Shown: positions 33,094 through 41,853, counted from the stretch's first letter. The stretch is DNA of 64,000 nucleotides from Paenibacillus sp. sptzw28 (GCF_019550795.1 NZ_CP080545.1:1011501-1075500); one strand, 5' to 3'. The notes: a model not told the origin generated them from the letters alone. Translations and numbers: made by a program.

Positions 33094-33357
33094 ATTTTTT
33101 CATCTTAAGGAAATATCGCAGAAATAAGATTGGGAAACAAGCTGCAATAAAAGCATTTGACCTGTATGAAGGAAACTGGAGAGTAAGCAATTCGATTGGA
33201 ATACATCTGTTCAAAACTTTTGGAGAAATGTTATCAAAGAATATACAAACGATAACTATAATGAAATTAGAAGAAAAGACAATAGAGGCCCAGTGCAAGA
33301 GTTTACAAATATTAATAGTAATGATTCAGATTGGGTTTCAACTAAACATTCCTGTTA
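33090..33357 (+). pseudogene. C-terminal remnant of a GNAT acetyltransferase
   Basis: It reads FFILRKYRRNKIGKQAAIKA then FDLYEGNWRVSNSIGI, and after a frameshift near 33205 NVIKEYTNDNYNEIRREDNR then GPVQEFTNINSNDSDWVSTK. It is homologous to the intact GNAT at 26554 (FMVLRKFRRTGVGRKAAEKA ... RDMIREYTG). The 5' half was lost when the upstream VOC gene was joined to it. Its 3' end merges with the attC-like site occupied by the lineage-3 IS element. Confidence 0.75.
33338..33346 (+). repeat. attC-like unit 16, left remainder
   Basis: TTCAACTAA precedes the left end of the lineage-3 element. The rest of the site (GGGTACGATAGTTCAA) follows at 35126. Confidence 0.6.
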
Positions 33358-33454
33358 GTCCTAAGAAATGGACTTTGTCAAAAAAGGAGCGCCTCGGTAT
33401 GATGGGTTTGTCCACGGGTTCGAAACCCAACACCATCAAGGAGGCGCTCTTACT

Positions 33455-34740
33455 ATGAAGTTTAAGCAATCGGACGGGCAAAATCAACGTATTGAACGAA
33501 TTACCACCTCTCATCTTGTTGTGGAATTGACATGGCAAAGGAAACCCATGTTGCACAAGCCACGAATTTCCGCGGAATAGTCCTTTCCAATCGGCACCTT
33601 TCGTTTAAGAACACACATGAAGGATTTGAAAAATTACAACGGTGGCTGGATGCCTTACAGCAGAAACACAGATTAAAAAGTCTCATCATCGGCATGGAAC
33701 CGACAGGACACTATTGGACAAACTTGGCCAATTGGCTTGTTGGGAAAGGAGTAAACGTTGTTTTGGTGAATCCAGCAACGACGAAACGGAACAAGGAAAA
33801 CCATGACAACTGTCCCTCCAAGAGCGATCCGAAGGACGCGCTTGTGATCGCAGATGTTGTTAGCCGTGGCTATTACTATGATTACACTCGTCAAGCGACT
33901 CACTTTCAAAGGTTACGCACCATTATGAGCGATCGAGAATTTTGGGTTGCGAATAGTGTTCGATTGCAGAATCGTATTGTTCGGTGGCTGGATATTCGTT
34001 TCCCTGAGTATGCTTCCGTTTTTAAGGATTGGACTTGCCCTCGATCAATGGCGACCCTAAAAGAGTTTCCGTCCCCGTCTGATCTTAATGGCCAATCAAC
34101 GGAAGGGGTCATTACAGCTTGGAGAAAATATATGAAGCGAGCTGGCGGTTCCACTGGCATACAGAAAGCCGCCGAATTAATCTCCACAGCCAGGCGGAGT
34201 GTAGGAGATACGTCTGCGCTAAGGGAGGCTAAGCACGATTTACAACGCTTGATAGAGGAGTATCAGCGCATTGCCAATATCTTGGAACAGATCGAAAAAG
34301 AACTTGTAACTTTACTAGGTGATATACCTCTAGTCAGCCAACTTCGCTCCGTAAAAGGTCTTGGAACGATTTACATTGCAGCGATTCTGTCTGGTGCAGG
34401 TGACTTGAAACAGTACGCCCATGGGCGTCAGTTACTGAGGAAAGCCGGTTTAAACTTAGCCGAAAGCATGTCAGGAAAACGCAAGGGAGAGATCGTGATC
34501 TCCAAACGAGGAGATGCCAAACTGCGAAAATATATGTATCTCGCTACGCTTACACTGGTAGGAACCAACCCAGTCTTTCGGCAGTTGCATGAAAATAATG
34601 TTCAGGTCAAGCATATGAGCAAGCAACAATCGGTGTTTAAGCTGCTTGGGAAACTGGCTCGAATCCTAATCGGTATGGTTCAAAGCGGAGAGAAATTCAC
34701 TCCTGAAAAAACAGTCCACTCGTACGCTCAAGCAGCATAA
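33455..34740 (+). pseudogene. IS110-family transposase, lineage 3, with a 1-bp frameshift
   Basis: From ATG 33455 (MKFKQSDGQNQRIERITTSH) the frame breaks at GTGGAATT near 33523, where the related copy at 41.6 kb has GTGGGAATT. The missing G shifts the frame just before VGIDMAKETH, which holds the first catalytic Asp. The rest is open to TAA 34738-34740 (402 residues from an internal ATG) with GMEPTGHYWTNLANWL, SDPKDALVIADVVSRG and the C-terminal LRSVKGLGTIYIAAILSGAG, SMSGKRKGEIVISKRGDAKL. A protein from the internal ATG would lack the first Asp. Confidence 0.88.
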
Positions 34741-34766
34741 AACGTGATAGAAACCACGTAAATTGA

Positions 34767-35087
34767 CTCATTCGCAGGATTTCGACTAAAGAAAGCACGG
34801 AGGACCGAGTACGTCTCCGATAAGGGCGCAGACCCATCAGCTAAACGCTATCGGTCTCCACACCTTGGATAGGTGTAACGAAGGAATGTAAGGGCATAGA
34901 CCCGTCGAGCCGTGGGATGGTAAACCTTCAGGGATTTGTGGAGTATGCGTGCAGTAGAAAAGGCCTTTGGGGAAATGTTCCAGACGTTTCTTCTATTTCC
35001 GCATGCCCTAATCCTAGACGGAAAAGTACATGTGGCTTACATTCCCCCCAACCGTTACAATACAAGGTGATGAAATCCTGCGAATCA
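34767..35087 (+). ncRNA. Putative guide RNA region of the lineage-3 element
   Basis: It is enclosed by ATTCGCAGGATTTC (34769) and GAAATCCTGCGAAT (to 35085). The scaffold TTGGATAGGTGTAACGAAGG then AATG is shared with element A. The loop AGCTAAACGCTATCGG (34839-34854) combines CTAAACG, close to the left half of the attC-like box, with CTATCG, the complement of CGATAG in its right half. AGGAATG (34882-34888) is complementary to left end CATTCCT. Confidence 0.65.
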
Positions 35088-35123
35088 CTGAGTTTACGTG
35101 AGATAAATCCTTAAAACCGAGGG

Positions 35124-35208
35124 ACGGGTACGATAGTTCAATATTTATAGCGGCAGCAGATCATGGTTCAACTGCCATTTTTTATTGATGAAAGGGCAAG
35201 GTAGTTCC
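35124..35208 (+). repeat. attC-like unit 16, after the lineage-3 element
   Basis: ACGGGTACGATAGTTCAA completes the left box. A short stem GGCAG...CTGCC (about 35151-35175) with a following T-run and a decayed right box GAAAGGGCAAGGTAGTTCC follow. The next gene starts 54 bp later. Confidence 0.62.
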
Positions 35209-35261
35209 AATATGTGTTAATGTTAATTGGATGAAGCCGGTATTAAAAGGTGAGTGATAGC

Positions 35262-35621
35262 ATGAAACCGGAACAATTCATTGGAATAATTAAAGACCAA
35301 ATTAGAGACGCGGGAATTAACGAAACAATAGAATTTATTAAAAAGCCCCCAGGTAGAAAACCAAGGAAAAAGCATGTTGAACTGTCGGAATGGTTTAATT
35401 CCTTAACTGATAAAGACAGATCAAATGTTATGAAGATGATGGAAGAAGCGGTGGATGCTTCGTTATTCGGACTGTTTTGCACTTTGGATGGCGTTCGATC
35501 GGTAGGCGAGCAAACATTTGAGCTTTATGTAGTAGAGAACGGAGATAAGAAACTATTGAATGATCAGAATGAAGAAGCTCTTCATGATATTTATAACTCA
35601 ATGACAAACCCAATTGATTAA
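35262..35621 (+). CDS. Hypothetical small soluble protein
   Basis: This 119-residue acidic/basic mixed protein has a KKPPGRKPRKKHVELSEWFN basic stretch followed by LTDKDRSNVMKMMEEAVDAS and a short beta region LFGLFCTLDGVRSVGEQTFE. I do not recognise the family with certainty; such short proteins are often annotated as immunity or cassette hypotheticals. The ATG at 35262 is preferred over the GTG at 35250 because AAAAGGTGA is then at a proper distance. It is framed by attC-like units 16 and 17. Confidence 0.65.
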   Translation: MKPEQFIGIIKDQIRDAGINETIEFIKKPPGRKPRKKHVELSEWFNSLTDKDRSNVMKMMEEAVDASLFGLFCTLDGVRSVGEQTFELYVVENGDKKLLNDQNEEALHDIYNSMTNPID

Positions 35622-35644
35622 TTTGATTTTGATCTAGGGTTTTA

Positions 35645-35716
35645 CGCTAACGAATACGATAGTTCAAGAACGAAAGGGCTGCCAGGTGGTAGCCTTTTCT
35701 CAACGGAGATTAATAC
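35645..35716 (+). repeat. attC-like unit 17
   Basis: Left box GCTAACGAATACGATAGTTC at 35646-35665. The stem AAAGGGCTGCC/GGTAGCCTTT lies at about 35673-35697. The right box is reduced to CAACGGAGATTAATAC. It begins 24 bp after the preceding stop codon. Confidence 0.7.
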
Positions 35717-35739
35717 AATAAGCGAAAGGAGTGTAGCAA

Positions 35740-36873
35740 GTGAAAGACGAACCAATCATCATCATTGACTTTAATCAGAACAGATTGAAATTTGAGAAGC
35801 CTCTGCAAGTGTGGCAGACCAACAAACCCGAAAATATTAAAGGTATATTCGAGAAGGTACAGGAGGCTATTAATGGGCAGCTCTATGTGGCTGGTTATGT
35901 CTCTTATGAATGCGCACCCGCTTTCGATAGGCATCTCAGCGTTTGTGAGCCTGATGCAGAGTTTCCTCTAGTATGGTTTGGTGTCTACGATAAAACAGTG
36001 GAAGAAGACGCCATAAGGGAGCATGGGGGCTACTGCGTATCAGACTGGAAGGCAAATACTGACCGTGTAAAATATGAAAAAAACATTGAAAGCATTCATG
36101 CGGCGATTGCTAGCGGAGAGACGTACCAGGTCAACTATTCGATGCGTCTGCGGACAGAGTTCATTGGGGATGACTTTGCCTACTACGAAGATTTGCGAGG
36201 TGTTCAGCAAGGCAATTATTCCGCGTATTTGAATGTGGGGCGCTACCGAATCCTGTCTGTTTGACCCGAGCTTTTCTTTCACTGGAATGGAGATATCATC
36301 CGTACGAAGCCGATGAAAGGTACCCTTCCCAAGTCTGAGAGCAAAAGAGCTTTGCTCGAATCCGAGAAGAACCGGACAGAGAATGTGATGATCGTGGATC
36401 TCCTTCGGAACGATATAGGCCGGATTGCCAAAACAGGCACTACAAAGGTTCCTAAGCTGTTCGAAATCGAGGAATACCCTACCCTATACCAAATGACCTC
36501 GACTGTAGAAGCGAATACTAAGTCGGGGTTAACCCTGTTCGATTTATTCCAGGCTATGTTCCCGTGCGGGTCTATTACAGGGGCCCCAAAAATTTCTACC
36601 ATGAAGATTATATCTTCCTTAGAGCAGGAGGCACGTCACATATATTGCGGTGCTATCGGGCTCGTTGTACCGGGTGAAGGCATTACGTTTAACGTGGCCA
36701 TCCGCACAGTTCTTGTGGATACGCACACGCAGCAGGCTGTGTATGGAGTAGGGGGAGGAATTATCTGGGATTCGACCGCTGAGGAGGAGTACGAGGAGAT
36801 GAAAACGAAATCCAGAGTGTTAACTTATCGGAAGGAGCGTGGGAAGACAGAAGCAAGAGTTTTGGAATGTTGA
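35740..36873 (+). pseudogene. pabB: Aminodeoxychorismate synthase component I (PabB-like), one in-frame stop
   Basis: The GTG at 35740 after AAAGGAG starts a 377-codon frame interrupted only by TGA 36262-36264, where the family has Ser (ILSV-stop-PELFFHWNGD; normally SPElF). Around it are all chorismate-enzyme blocks: YVAGYVSYECAPAFD, GETYQVNYSMRLRTEF, IRTKPMKGT, ENVMIVDLLRNDIGRIAKTG, MFPCGSITGAPKISTMKI, and GVGGGIIWDSTAEEEYEE. PabB converts chorismate to aminodeoxychorismate for folate synthesis with PabA. Without the stop it would be complete, so a recent mutation or sequence error is possible. It is framed by attC-like units 17 and 18. Confidence 0.88.
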
Positions 36874-36880
36874 CATACAT

Positions 36881-37057
36881 GCAGCTAAAAGGGTCACGAT
36901 AGATAAACATAAAGGGTTTCACATATTAGCCATGCATAATATGTGAAACCCCTTATTTCATTTGATTTTTTGAAATTAAGTCTTGATAAGCGATGGTGTA
37001 GCCTGCGAGTGATAAAGTTTAGACTATCGATAGCATTAACGGGCAGATTTGTGCTGC
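36881..37057 (+). repeat. attC-like unit 18
   Basis: Left box GCAGCTAAAAGGGTCACGAT starts at 36881. The long stem AAGGGTTTCACATATTA/TAATATGTGAAACCCCTT lies at 36912-36954. Right box CATTAACGGGCAGATTTGTG starts at 37034. The outer ends GCAGC (36881-36885) and GCTGC (37053-37057) pair although both differ from other units, a co-variation. Confidence 0.78.
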
Positions 37058-37126
37058 AACTTCCATACATTTCTTCTCGTCCAATATAGAGATTTATCAT
37101 ATACGGAAGTCTAAGGAGGCGCGTTC

Positions 37127-38584
37127 ATGATTGGAATTTTTCTTCGACGAATCAGTTACTTTTGTCTTTCCCTTTCCGTTCTGTTTCTATCGAATACATT
37201 CGCTCATGCGGAAGAATCGTCTGGAGATGTTGCTCTAAAGAATAATGTCGTTTCTATGGAGGCCGGATGGGATTCTCAGTTTCTCGTTTATGCCGATGGC
37301 CGTGTAGCTGCCTGGGGAGCGAATAAAGACGGCCAACTAGGTGATGGTACGCTGTATGAGCAATATATGCCAAAATGGTCTTCTCTAGCGAATGTGAAGC
37401 AAGCTGCCTCTGCTGATGGCACTTCCTACGTGCTGCTCAAAGACGGTACCGTATGGCAATTTGGCAGTTCCTACGATAGCGTCAAGGGTAACTTTATCGT
37501 TGATCCGCCGACACGGATTGAAGAGCTATCGAACATTACTGCGATCAGTGCTGGAGCGGGGGCGTTGATTGCGCTCAAGAGCGACGGGACGGTGTGGACA
37601 CTTGGTAACGATACGCAAGGTGAACATAGAGCAACACAAGATAAACAAACGCCGGTACAAGTTAGCGGGCTGCAGGATGTGGCCTTCATATCTGCGGGCG
37701 GCTATCATATGATGGCGTTGACCCGAGGCGGGCAAGTATGGACGTGGGGCTACAACTACTATGGCGCAATCGGCAACGGCACGAAGGATATGCAGTTTGA
37801 GCCATACCATGTGACAGGAATCGGCAAGGTCAAGGCCATTGCGGCGGGTACTTACGATTCAAATGCGCTTCTGGAGGATGGCAGCGTTTGGAATTGGGGG
37901 ATGACTACCGGGCTCGCGGGCATCCGCAAAAAACCGGTGAAGCTTAACACACTGAACGGCTCGGTCGCCATCTCTGCCGGGAGTCAGCTGTTGGCGCTGC
38001 AAGCCGACGGAACAGTGAGCACGGTAAAGGGAAAGGTATCCGGACTCTCAAGCGTCATCCGCATCAGTGCAGGAAATTCATTGAATCTTGCCCAGACGAA
38101 GAACGGATCGGTATACGACTGGGGCTTCGGCTATCCGGGCGATGGCTCTGAAAAGGCATCCATCAATAAGCCGTCTAAACTAAATATGCCGCTTAGCTTT
38201 TCTATTAATGGCACACCGGCGAAGGTAGAACTGTCTCCAATGCTCCGTAACGGTAGTCTCTATGTGTCTCGTTCGGAATTGTTTCAGGATATGGGGATTG
38301 AGGTGCGGCTTGCCTTCTCCGCTCCGGACCCAGATGCTTATAACGCGGTTTACGATACGTGGACATTCATGAAGGGGGATCTGCACGTAACTTACTCGTC
38401 GCGCGATAAACAGTACCGGGTCGGTGAGGAGATTGCCGCCGGCGCGCCTCAGCCTTTTGCGGTTTACGGCAACTACTCGAATACAACCATGTTCCCTCTC
38501 CGGTTTCTGTGCGAAAAGCTAGGTATTTCGATTACTTTTAATGCAACGGCCAACACGGTGATGTTAACCGCAGGTGGAAGTTAA
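37127..38584 (+). CDS. Secreted RCC1-repeat protein with copper-amine-oxidase-like stalk domain
   Basis: This 485-residue protein has a signal peptide (FCLSLSVLFLSNTFAHA, cut near residue 28). Residues about 45-345 hold RCC1/ATS1-type propeller repeats of the form 'G....al..dG.v..WG.n..GQlGdGt' (YADGRVAAWGANKDGQLGDG, LKSDGTVWTLGNDTQGE, TRGGQVWTWGYNYYGAIGNG). The last 130 residues match the stalk domain common in Paenibacillus exoproteins (VSRSELFQDMGIEVRLAF ... MFPLRFLCEKLGISITFNAT then NTVML). It is probably a surface or exported beta-propeller of unknown partner. It begins 70 bp after attC-like unit 18. Confidence 0.85.
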   Translation: MIGIFLRRISYFCLSLSVLFLSNTFAHAEESSGDVALKNNVVSMEAGWDSQFLVYADGRVAAWGANKDGQLGDGTLYEQYMPKWSSLANVKQAASADGTSYVLLKDGTVWQFGSSYDSVKGNFIVDPPTRIEELSNITAISAGAGALIALKSDGTVWTLGNDTQGEHRATQDKQTPVQVSGLQDVAFISAGGYHMMALTRGGQVWTWGYNYYGAIGNGTKDMQFEPYHVTGIGKVKAIAAGTYDSNALLEDGSVWNWGMTTGLAGIRKKPVKLNTLNGSVAISAGSQLLALQADGTVSTVKGKVSGLSSVIRISAGNSLNLAQTKNGSVYDWGFGYPGDGSEKASINKPSKLNMPLSFSINGTPAKVELSPMLRNGSLYVSRSELFQDMGIEVRLAFSAPDPDAYNAVYDTWTFMKGDLHVTYSSRDKQYRVGEEIAAGAPQPFAVYGNYSNTTMFPLRFLCEKLGISITFNATANTVMLTAGGS

Positions 38585-38812
38585 GGTTGATTGGTTGGAC
38601 TTATTGTTATCCTTCGATCGGCAGCCTTAGGATGCAATCGAGCAGTTGGCTCAATAAGAGGTTGCTGCGCGGCGGTCTTCGCCACGGAACAAACCATTAA
38701 GTTTATGGAGAACCGTAAGCGGATCGAATTGAAGTTGCTTGATACGCTCCTTTCCCTACCTATACAATTGAAAATGTTAATCTAGACTGGGAAGATGTCT
38801 TTAGTAAAGTCC

Positions 38813-39010
38813 ACACATCGATCCCGACGACCAGATGCTGGGCGGTAATTTTTTCGATGAGTTGATTTTGCCGGCTTGGGATTTAAACTTCATACATAGA
38901 GGTCCTCCTGGATGATGGGATTTTAAGGGCTATGAACCGTTGCGTACTCCCATCGTACCGAGGCGTTCGCTTTTTTGCAAAGCGGCAATTTAACGCTCTA
39001 CAGGAATGCT
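38813..39010 (-). mobile_element. 5'-end remnant of a lineage-1 IS1111-like element
   Basis: About 195 bp match the upstream end of copies A-C: the first codons of the transposase (ACATCGATCCCGACGACCAG on the plus strand, to ATTTAAACTTCAT), the GTCCTCCTGGATGATGGGAT leader, the subterminal repeat CGTACCGAGG and the end AGGAATG/CT (39003-39010). The rest of the element is gone. The following bases AACGGGCACGAGAG are the flank of an attC-like left box. Confidence 0.85.
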
Positions 39011-39026
39011 AACGGGCACGAGAGTA
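39009..39026 (+). repeat. attC-like unit 19 (left box only)
   Basis: CTAACGGGCACGAGAGTA directly abuts the IS remnant at its CT core, as in copies A and B. Confidence 0.6.
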
Positions 39027-39060
39027 AAGAAGTTCTATCCACGAGAGAGGGGAATGATTA

Positions 39061-39525
39061 TTGCTGCAGAGATACATTAGATCAGACCAGGATCAATTGG
39101 AAGAGTTTATGAAAACTATGTATGTTTCCAGAGGATATGTCTTTGATCCGGAAGGGTCGCATTCAGATATTAGAAGTATTGAACTTCTATATTTTGAGAC
39201 GGGAGGCGGATTCTGGTTATTGAAGGAAGAACAGAGCGTTATTGGGACTATTGGTTTAAAGGGTATTGATTCTGAATACAGAATCGGTGAAATAAAGAGG
39301 TTCTTCGTCTTACCTGAACATCAAGATAAGGGTTACGGCAAAAGCATGATGAGCCAAATAATAGAATTTGCAAGACAAGCTGGATTAATAAAGCTGAGGT
39401 TGGACACTATGAAACAATCTTATAAAGCGATGTCAGTGTTTCGAAGTTTTGGCTTTTATGAGATACCAAAATACAATGATAATGATATTGCTGAAATATT
39501 TATGGAATTATCCATTGTGTCATAA
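39061..39525 (+). CDS. GNAT family N-acetyltransferase
   Basis: This 154-residue protein has the acetyl-CoA loop FFVLPEHQDKGYGKSMMSQI (Q-x-x-G-x-G) and the typical preceding strand VIGTIGLKGIDSEYRIGEIK. The C-terminal part LRLDTMKQSYKAMSVFRSFG followed by FYEIPKYND matches the Ard1/PhnO-like 'L.t...m..a..lY.slGF...p.Y' pattern. It starts with TTG after GAGAGGGG. Single-domain GNATs are among the commonest genes in cassette arrays. It is framed by units 19 and 20. Confidence 0.88.
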   Translation: MLQRYIRSDQDQLEEFMKTMYVSRGYVFDPEGSHSDIRSIELLYFETGGGFWLLKEEQSVIGTIGLKGIDSEYRIGEIKRFFVLPEHQDKGYGKSMMSQIIEFARQAGLIKLRLDTMKQSYKAMSVFRSFGFYEIPKYNDNDIAEIFMELSIVS

Positions 39526-39548
39526 ACGATTTCAATCAATATAAGTTC

Positions 39549-39636
39549 AGCTAACGGATTACGAGAGCGCGGCGGTGGATTTTGATCCATCGCTTATTCT
39601 GCTTTCCACTGAACAAACGGGCAGCATTTGCGTAAT
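39549..39636 (+). repeat. attC-like unit 20
   Basis: Left box AGCTAACGGATTACGAGAGC at 39549-39568. The stem GCGGTGGAT/ATCCATCGC lies at about 39572-39593. Right box GAACAAACGGGCAGCATTTG at 39611-39630. Confidence 0.72.
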
Positions 39637-39709
39637 AGCGTAACAAGTTGTTTTGGTGGCATAGTTTATGGTTGTTTTGTATGATAGGAATAAACCAAAG
39701 GGGAATGTT

Positions 39710-40273
39710 ATGAAACCAATTATGATTGATTTTCCAGATGAGTTTCATACTGAACGATTAGTAATTAGAATGCCAAAACCAGGGGATGGTAAGGTTGTAT
39801 TTGAAGCCATTAATGCTTCGATAGATGAGTTGAAACCTTGGTTAAAGTTTGTACAAAATGAACAAACCGAATATGATATTGAACTTTCAGTTAGAGAGGC
39901 ACATGTAAGATTTATAAGTCGTGAAAATCTAAGATTCCTTGTCTTCATGAAAGAAACGGGGCAATTTGTTGCTACGTCAAGCTTACATAACATAGACTGG
40001 GATGTACGGAAATTTGAAATTGGATATTGGATAAATACACGTTTTAGTGGCAATGGGTATATGACTGAAGCAGTTGAAGGTATTTGTGATTTTGCATTTA
40101 GTCAGTTGAATGCCCGAAGATTGGAAATACGTTGTGATACTAAAAATACTAGAAGTAAGTTAATACCTGAGCGATTACACTTTGAACTTGAGGGTATTTT
40201 CAAGATCGAAGATTTATCTGTTGATGGAAGCGAATTGAGGGACACATACATTTTTGCAAAGATACAACGATGA
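39710..40273 (+). CDS. GNAT family N-acetyltransferase (RimJ/RimL type)
   Basis: This 187-residue protein begins with the RimJ/RimL signature FHTERLVIRMPKPGDGKVVF, continues with FVATSSLHNIDWDVRKFEIG, the acetyl-CoA segment YWINTRFSGNGYMTEAVEGI and the final NARRLEIRCDTKNTRSKLIP ERLHFELEGIF (in two parts). The expected N.aS...ekLGF block is slightly altered (NTRSKLIPERLHFELEG). The ATG at 39710 follows AAAGGGGAATG. This subfamily acetylates ribosomal protein N-termini or small amines; the target is unknown. It is framed by units 20 and 21. Confidence 0.88.
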   Translation: MKPIMIDFPDEFHTERLVIRMPKPGDGKVVFEAINASIDELKPWLKFVQNEQTEYDIELSVREAHVRFISRENLRFLVFMKETGQFVATSSLHNIDWDVRKFEIGYWINTRFSGNGYMTEAVEGICDFAFSQLNARRLEIRCDTKNTRSKLIPERLHFELEGIFKIEDLSVDGSELRDTYIFAKIQR

Positions 40274-40282
40274 TATGTTGGA

Positions 40283-40365
40283 TTAAACTAACGGATACGA
40301 TAGTTCCATGACCACAGGCTGCCGGCGTTTATCGGCGGCTGCTCTACTATTGGGTAGCGTGATGG
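40283..40365 (+). repeat. attC-like unit 21
   Basis: Left box AAACTAACGGATACGATAGT starts at 40285. The stem CAGGCTGCCG...CGGCGGCTG lies at about 40315-40341. A weak right box CTATTGGGTAGCGTGATGG starts at 40347. The left box begins 11 bp after the GNAT stop codon. Confidence 0.7.
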
Positions 40366-40483
40366 TGCTTCGGAATCATGCGCTTTACTTATACTAAACA
40401 TTGAGCAGTTTTAAGCAGTAACTTTCCAGACACTGATAACGTATAAATGGTTGCGTCTAAGTGGAGAATCGGAAATCGGACCT

Positions 40484-40590
40484 AGTTCTTGTCATTTATC
40501 GGATCAAGTCCTTGTCATCCGTCAGCCCAAAACCCGCCAATAACTTTGGCGGGTTTTGCTTTGGAAAAAGTGTAGGATGACAAGAACAAG
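40484..40590. repeat. Third copy of the GACAAGAAC repeat family
   Basis: AGTTCTTGTCA (40484) and AAGTCCTTGTCATCC (about 40506-40520) are answered by GGATGACAAGAACAAG (40575-40590) in inverted orientation. The loop contains a separate perfect hairpin at 40527-40559. Confidence 0.6.
40527..40560 (+). terminator. Strong hairpin inside the GACAAGAAC repeat
   Basis: CAAAACCCGCCAA (40528-40540) and TTGGCGGGTTTTG (40546-40558) form a perfect 13-bp stem with a 5-nt loop. It could act as a terminator in either direction. Confidence 0.6.
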
Positions 40591-40644
40591 TAGTATAAAA
40601 TGGATATGAAAGTATTTCATTATTTTATGGAGGCGGAATTCTTC

Positions 40645-41062
40645 TGTATAAACGGATTTTAAAAAGAAAGAGAGTAGTTCTGTTTGTCTTGTGCCTGCTT
40701 CTTATAGCGGGTACACTTCCGGTATCGGCAGAAGGCGAGAAGAGGGGGACTTCCCGCTAAAGAAGTGATTGTAACATTCTGGCAGCCCGATATTTTGAAC
40801 TACACGCCGGCCCTTCAGTCTTATATGAACAGTGCCATTTCCGGCTTACGATTAACATCCAATCCATTCCGATCGGCGAGTACTCCGATAAGCTGAAAGT
40901 CGCCTTTGCATCAGGGGACGTACCCGATCTGCTGATATTCCCTAACTGGCTGATTCCCGAATATTCGCACTATGACGGCTCGTTCGCAACGCCAAAGCGG
41001 ACCCGGTCAAGCTTTGGGCAACCGCCGTCAAAAATGCCAAAACGCTAGCCGCCAAGCATTAA
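40645..41062 (+). pseudogene. Extracellular solute-binding protein, internally deleted and frameshifted
   Basis: A signal peptide (RVVLFVLCLLLIAGTLPVSA) follows GGAGGCGG. A frameshift then leads to VIVTFWQPDILNYTPALQSY, INIQSIPIGEYSDKLKVAFA and SGDVPDLLIFPNW, the start of a family 1 sugar-binding protein. The sequence then jumps to NAKADPVKLWATAVKNAKTL followed by AAKH and TAA 41060-41062, a typical C-terminus. Most of the middle, over 300 residues expected, is deleted. No permease genes are nearby. Confidence 0.7.
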
Positions 41063-41443
41063 ATGCATACCAAAAGCCGAAACTGATAAGAAGTAAACCG
41101 GAAGGAATCGACAGCTTCTGTACGAAGCTCCGCGATTTCTCGTTTTCAATCCGCTGCTGCTTTTTTTAAAAATTACGAGAGAACGAAAGCGATCAGACAT
41201 CCAAGCTTACCTTTCGGCTAGCCGTTCCCTCTGCCAAGGAAAGGATGAGTCCTCATAAAATCTATTAAAACTTTAATAAAAAACTTATCAAAAGGTAACC
41301 AAGTACTCATTGTATGCTGCATAGCAATCATTATTTCCGTACCAATCGTTGTTGTTTATCGAATTGGTAAAGGAATAGGAAAACTTATATTTCATATGCT
41401 ACACTAAGCTGATTCCTCCGCTGGAAGTTGAGGTATTTATAAA
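41063..41443. other. Spacer with decayed sequence
   Basis: No intact gene is visible. Around 41280-41407 a frame reads NQVLIVCCIAIIISVPIVVV followed by YRIGKGIGKLIFHMLH, which looks like a one-helix membrane peptide. It has no start codon in frame and a stop just upstream, so it is probably a dead small gene. Confidence 0.35.
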
Positions 41444-41853
41444 CATTAATGTTAGTTCTTGGAAAAAGTCTTTGTCAAAAAGGAGCGCTTCGGTATGATG
41501 GGTTTGTCCACAGGTTCGAAACCCAACTCCATCAAGGAGGCGCTCTTACTATGAAGTTTTAAGCAATCGGACGGGCAAAATCAACGTATTGAACGAATTA
41601 CAACCTCTCATCTTGTTGTGGGAATTGACATGCCATGGCAAAGGAAATCCATGTCGCACAAGCGACGAACTTCCGCTAAATAGTCCTATCTAATCGGCAT
41701 CTTTCGTTTAAGAACACACATGAAGGATTTCAAAAATTACAACGGTGGTTGGTTAGCTAAACGCTATCGGTCTCCACACCGTGGAAAGGTGTTGGTGATG
41801 AAATCCTGCGAATCACTGAGTTTACGCGAGATAAACCCTTAAAACCGAGGGAC
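41444..41853 (+). mobile_element. Internally deleted remnant of the lineage-3 IS1111-like element
   Basis: The left end and the first 100 codons resemble 33347-33660 (GGAGCGCTTCGGTATGATGG, CTCTTACTATGAAGTTTTAA). The sequence jumps at about 41755 to the 3' end: TTAGCTAAACGCTATCGGTC, then GATGAAATCCTGCGAATCAC and the right end CCGAGGGAC (41853). It keeps the guide-loop sequence CTAAACGCTATCGG and ends against an attC-like left box. Confidence 0.82.

Larger units (their letters stand above)
33347..35125 (+). mobile_element. IS1111-like element, lineage 3 (IS110 family)
   Basis: The left end CATTCCTGTTAG (33347) resembles the lineage-1 end. The right end is CCGAGGG followed by AC (35124-35125) and the site remainder GGGTACG. 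Subterminal repeats GCCTCGGT (about 33391) and ACCGAGG (about 35116) are present. It is inserted in the opposite orientation to copies A-C and two to three bp further into the left box. The transposase gene has a 1-bp deletion. A shorter degenerate copy lies at 41.4-41.9 kb. Confidence 0.82.
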
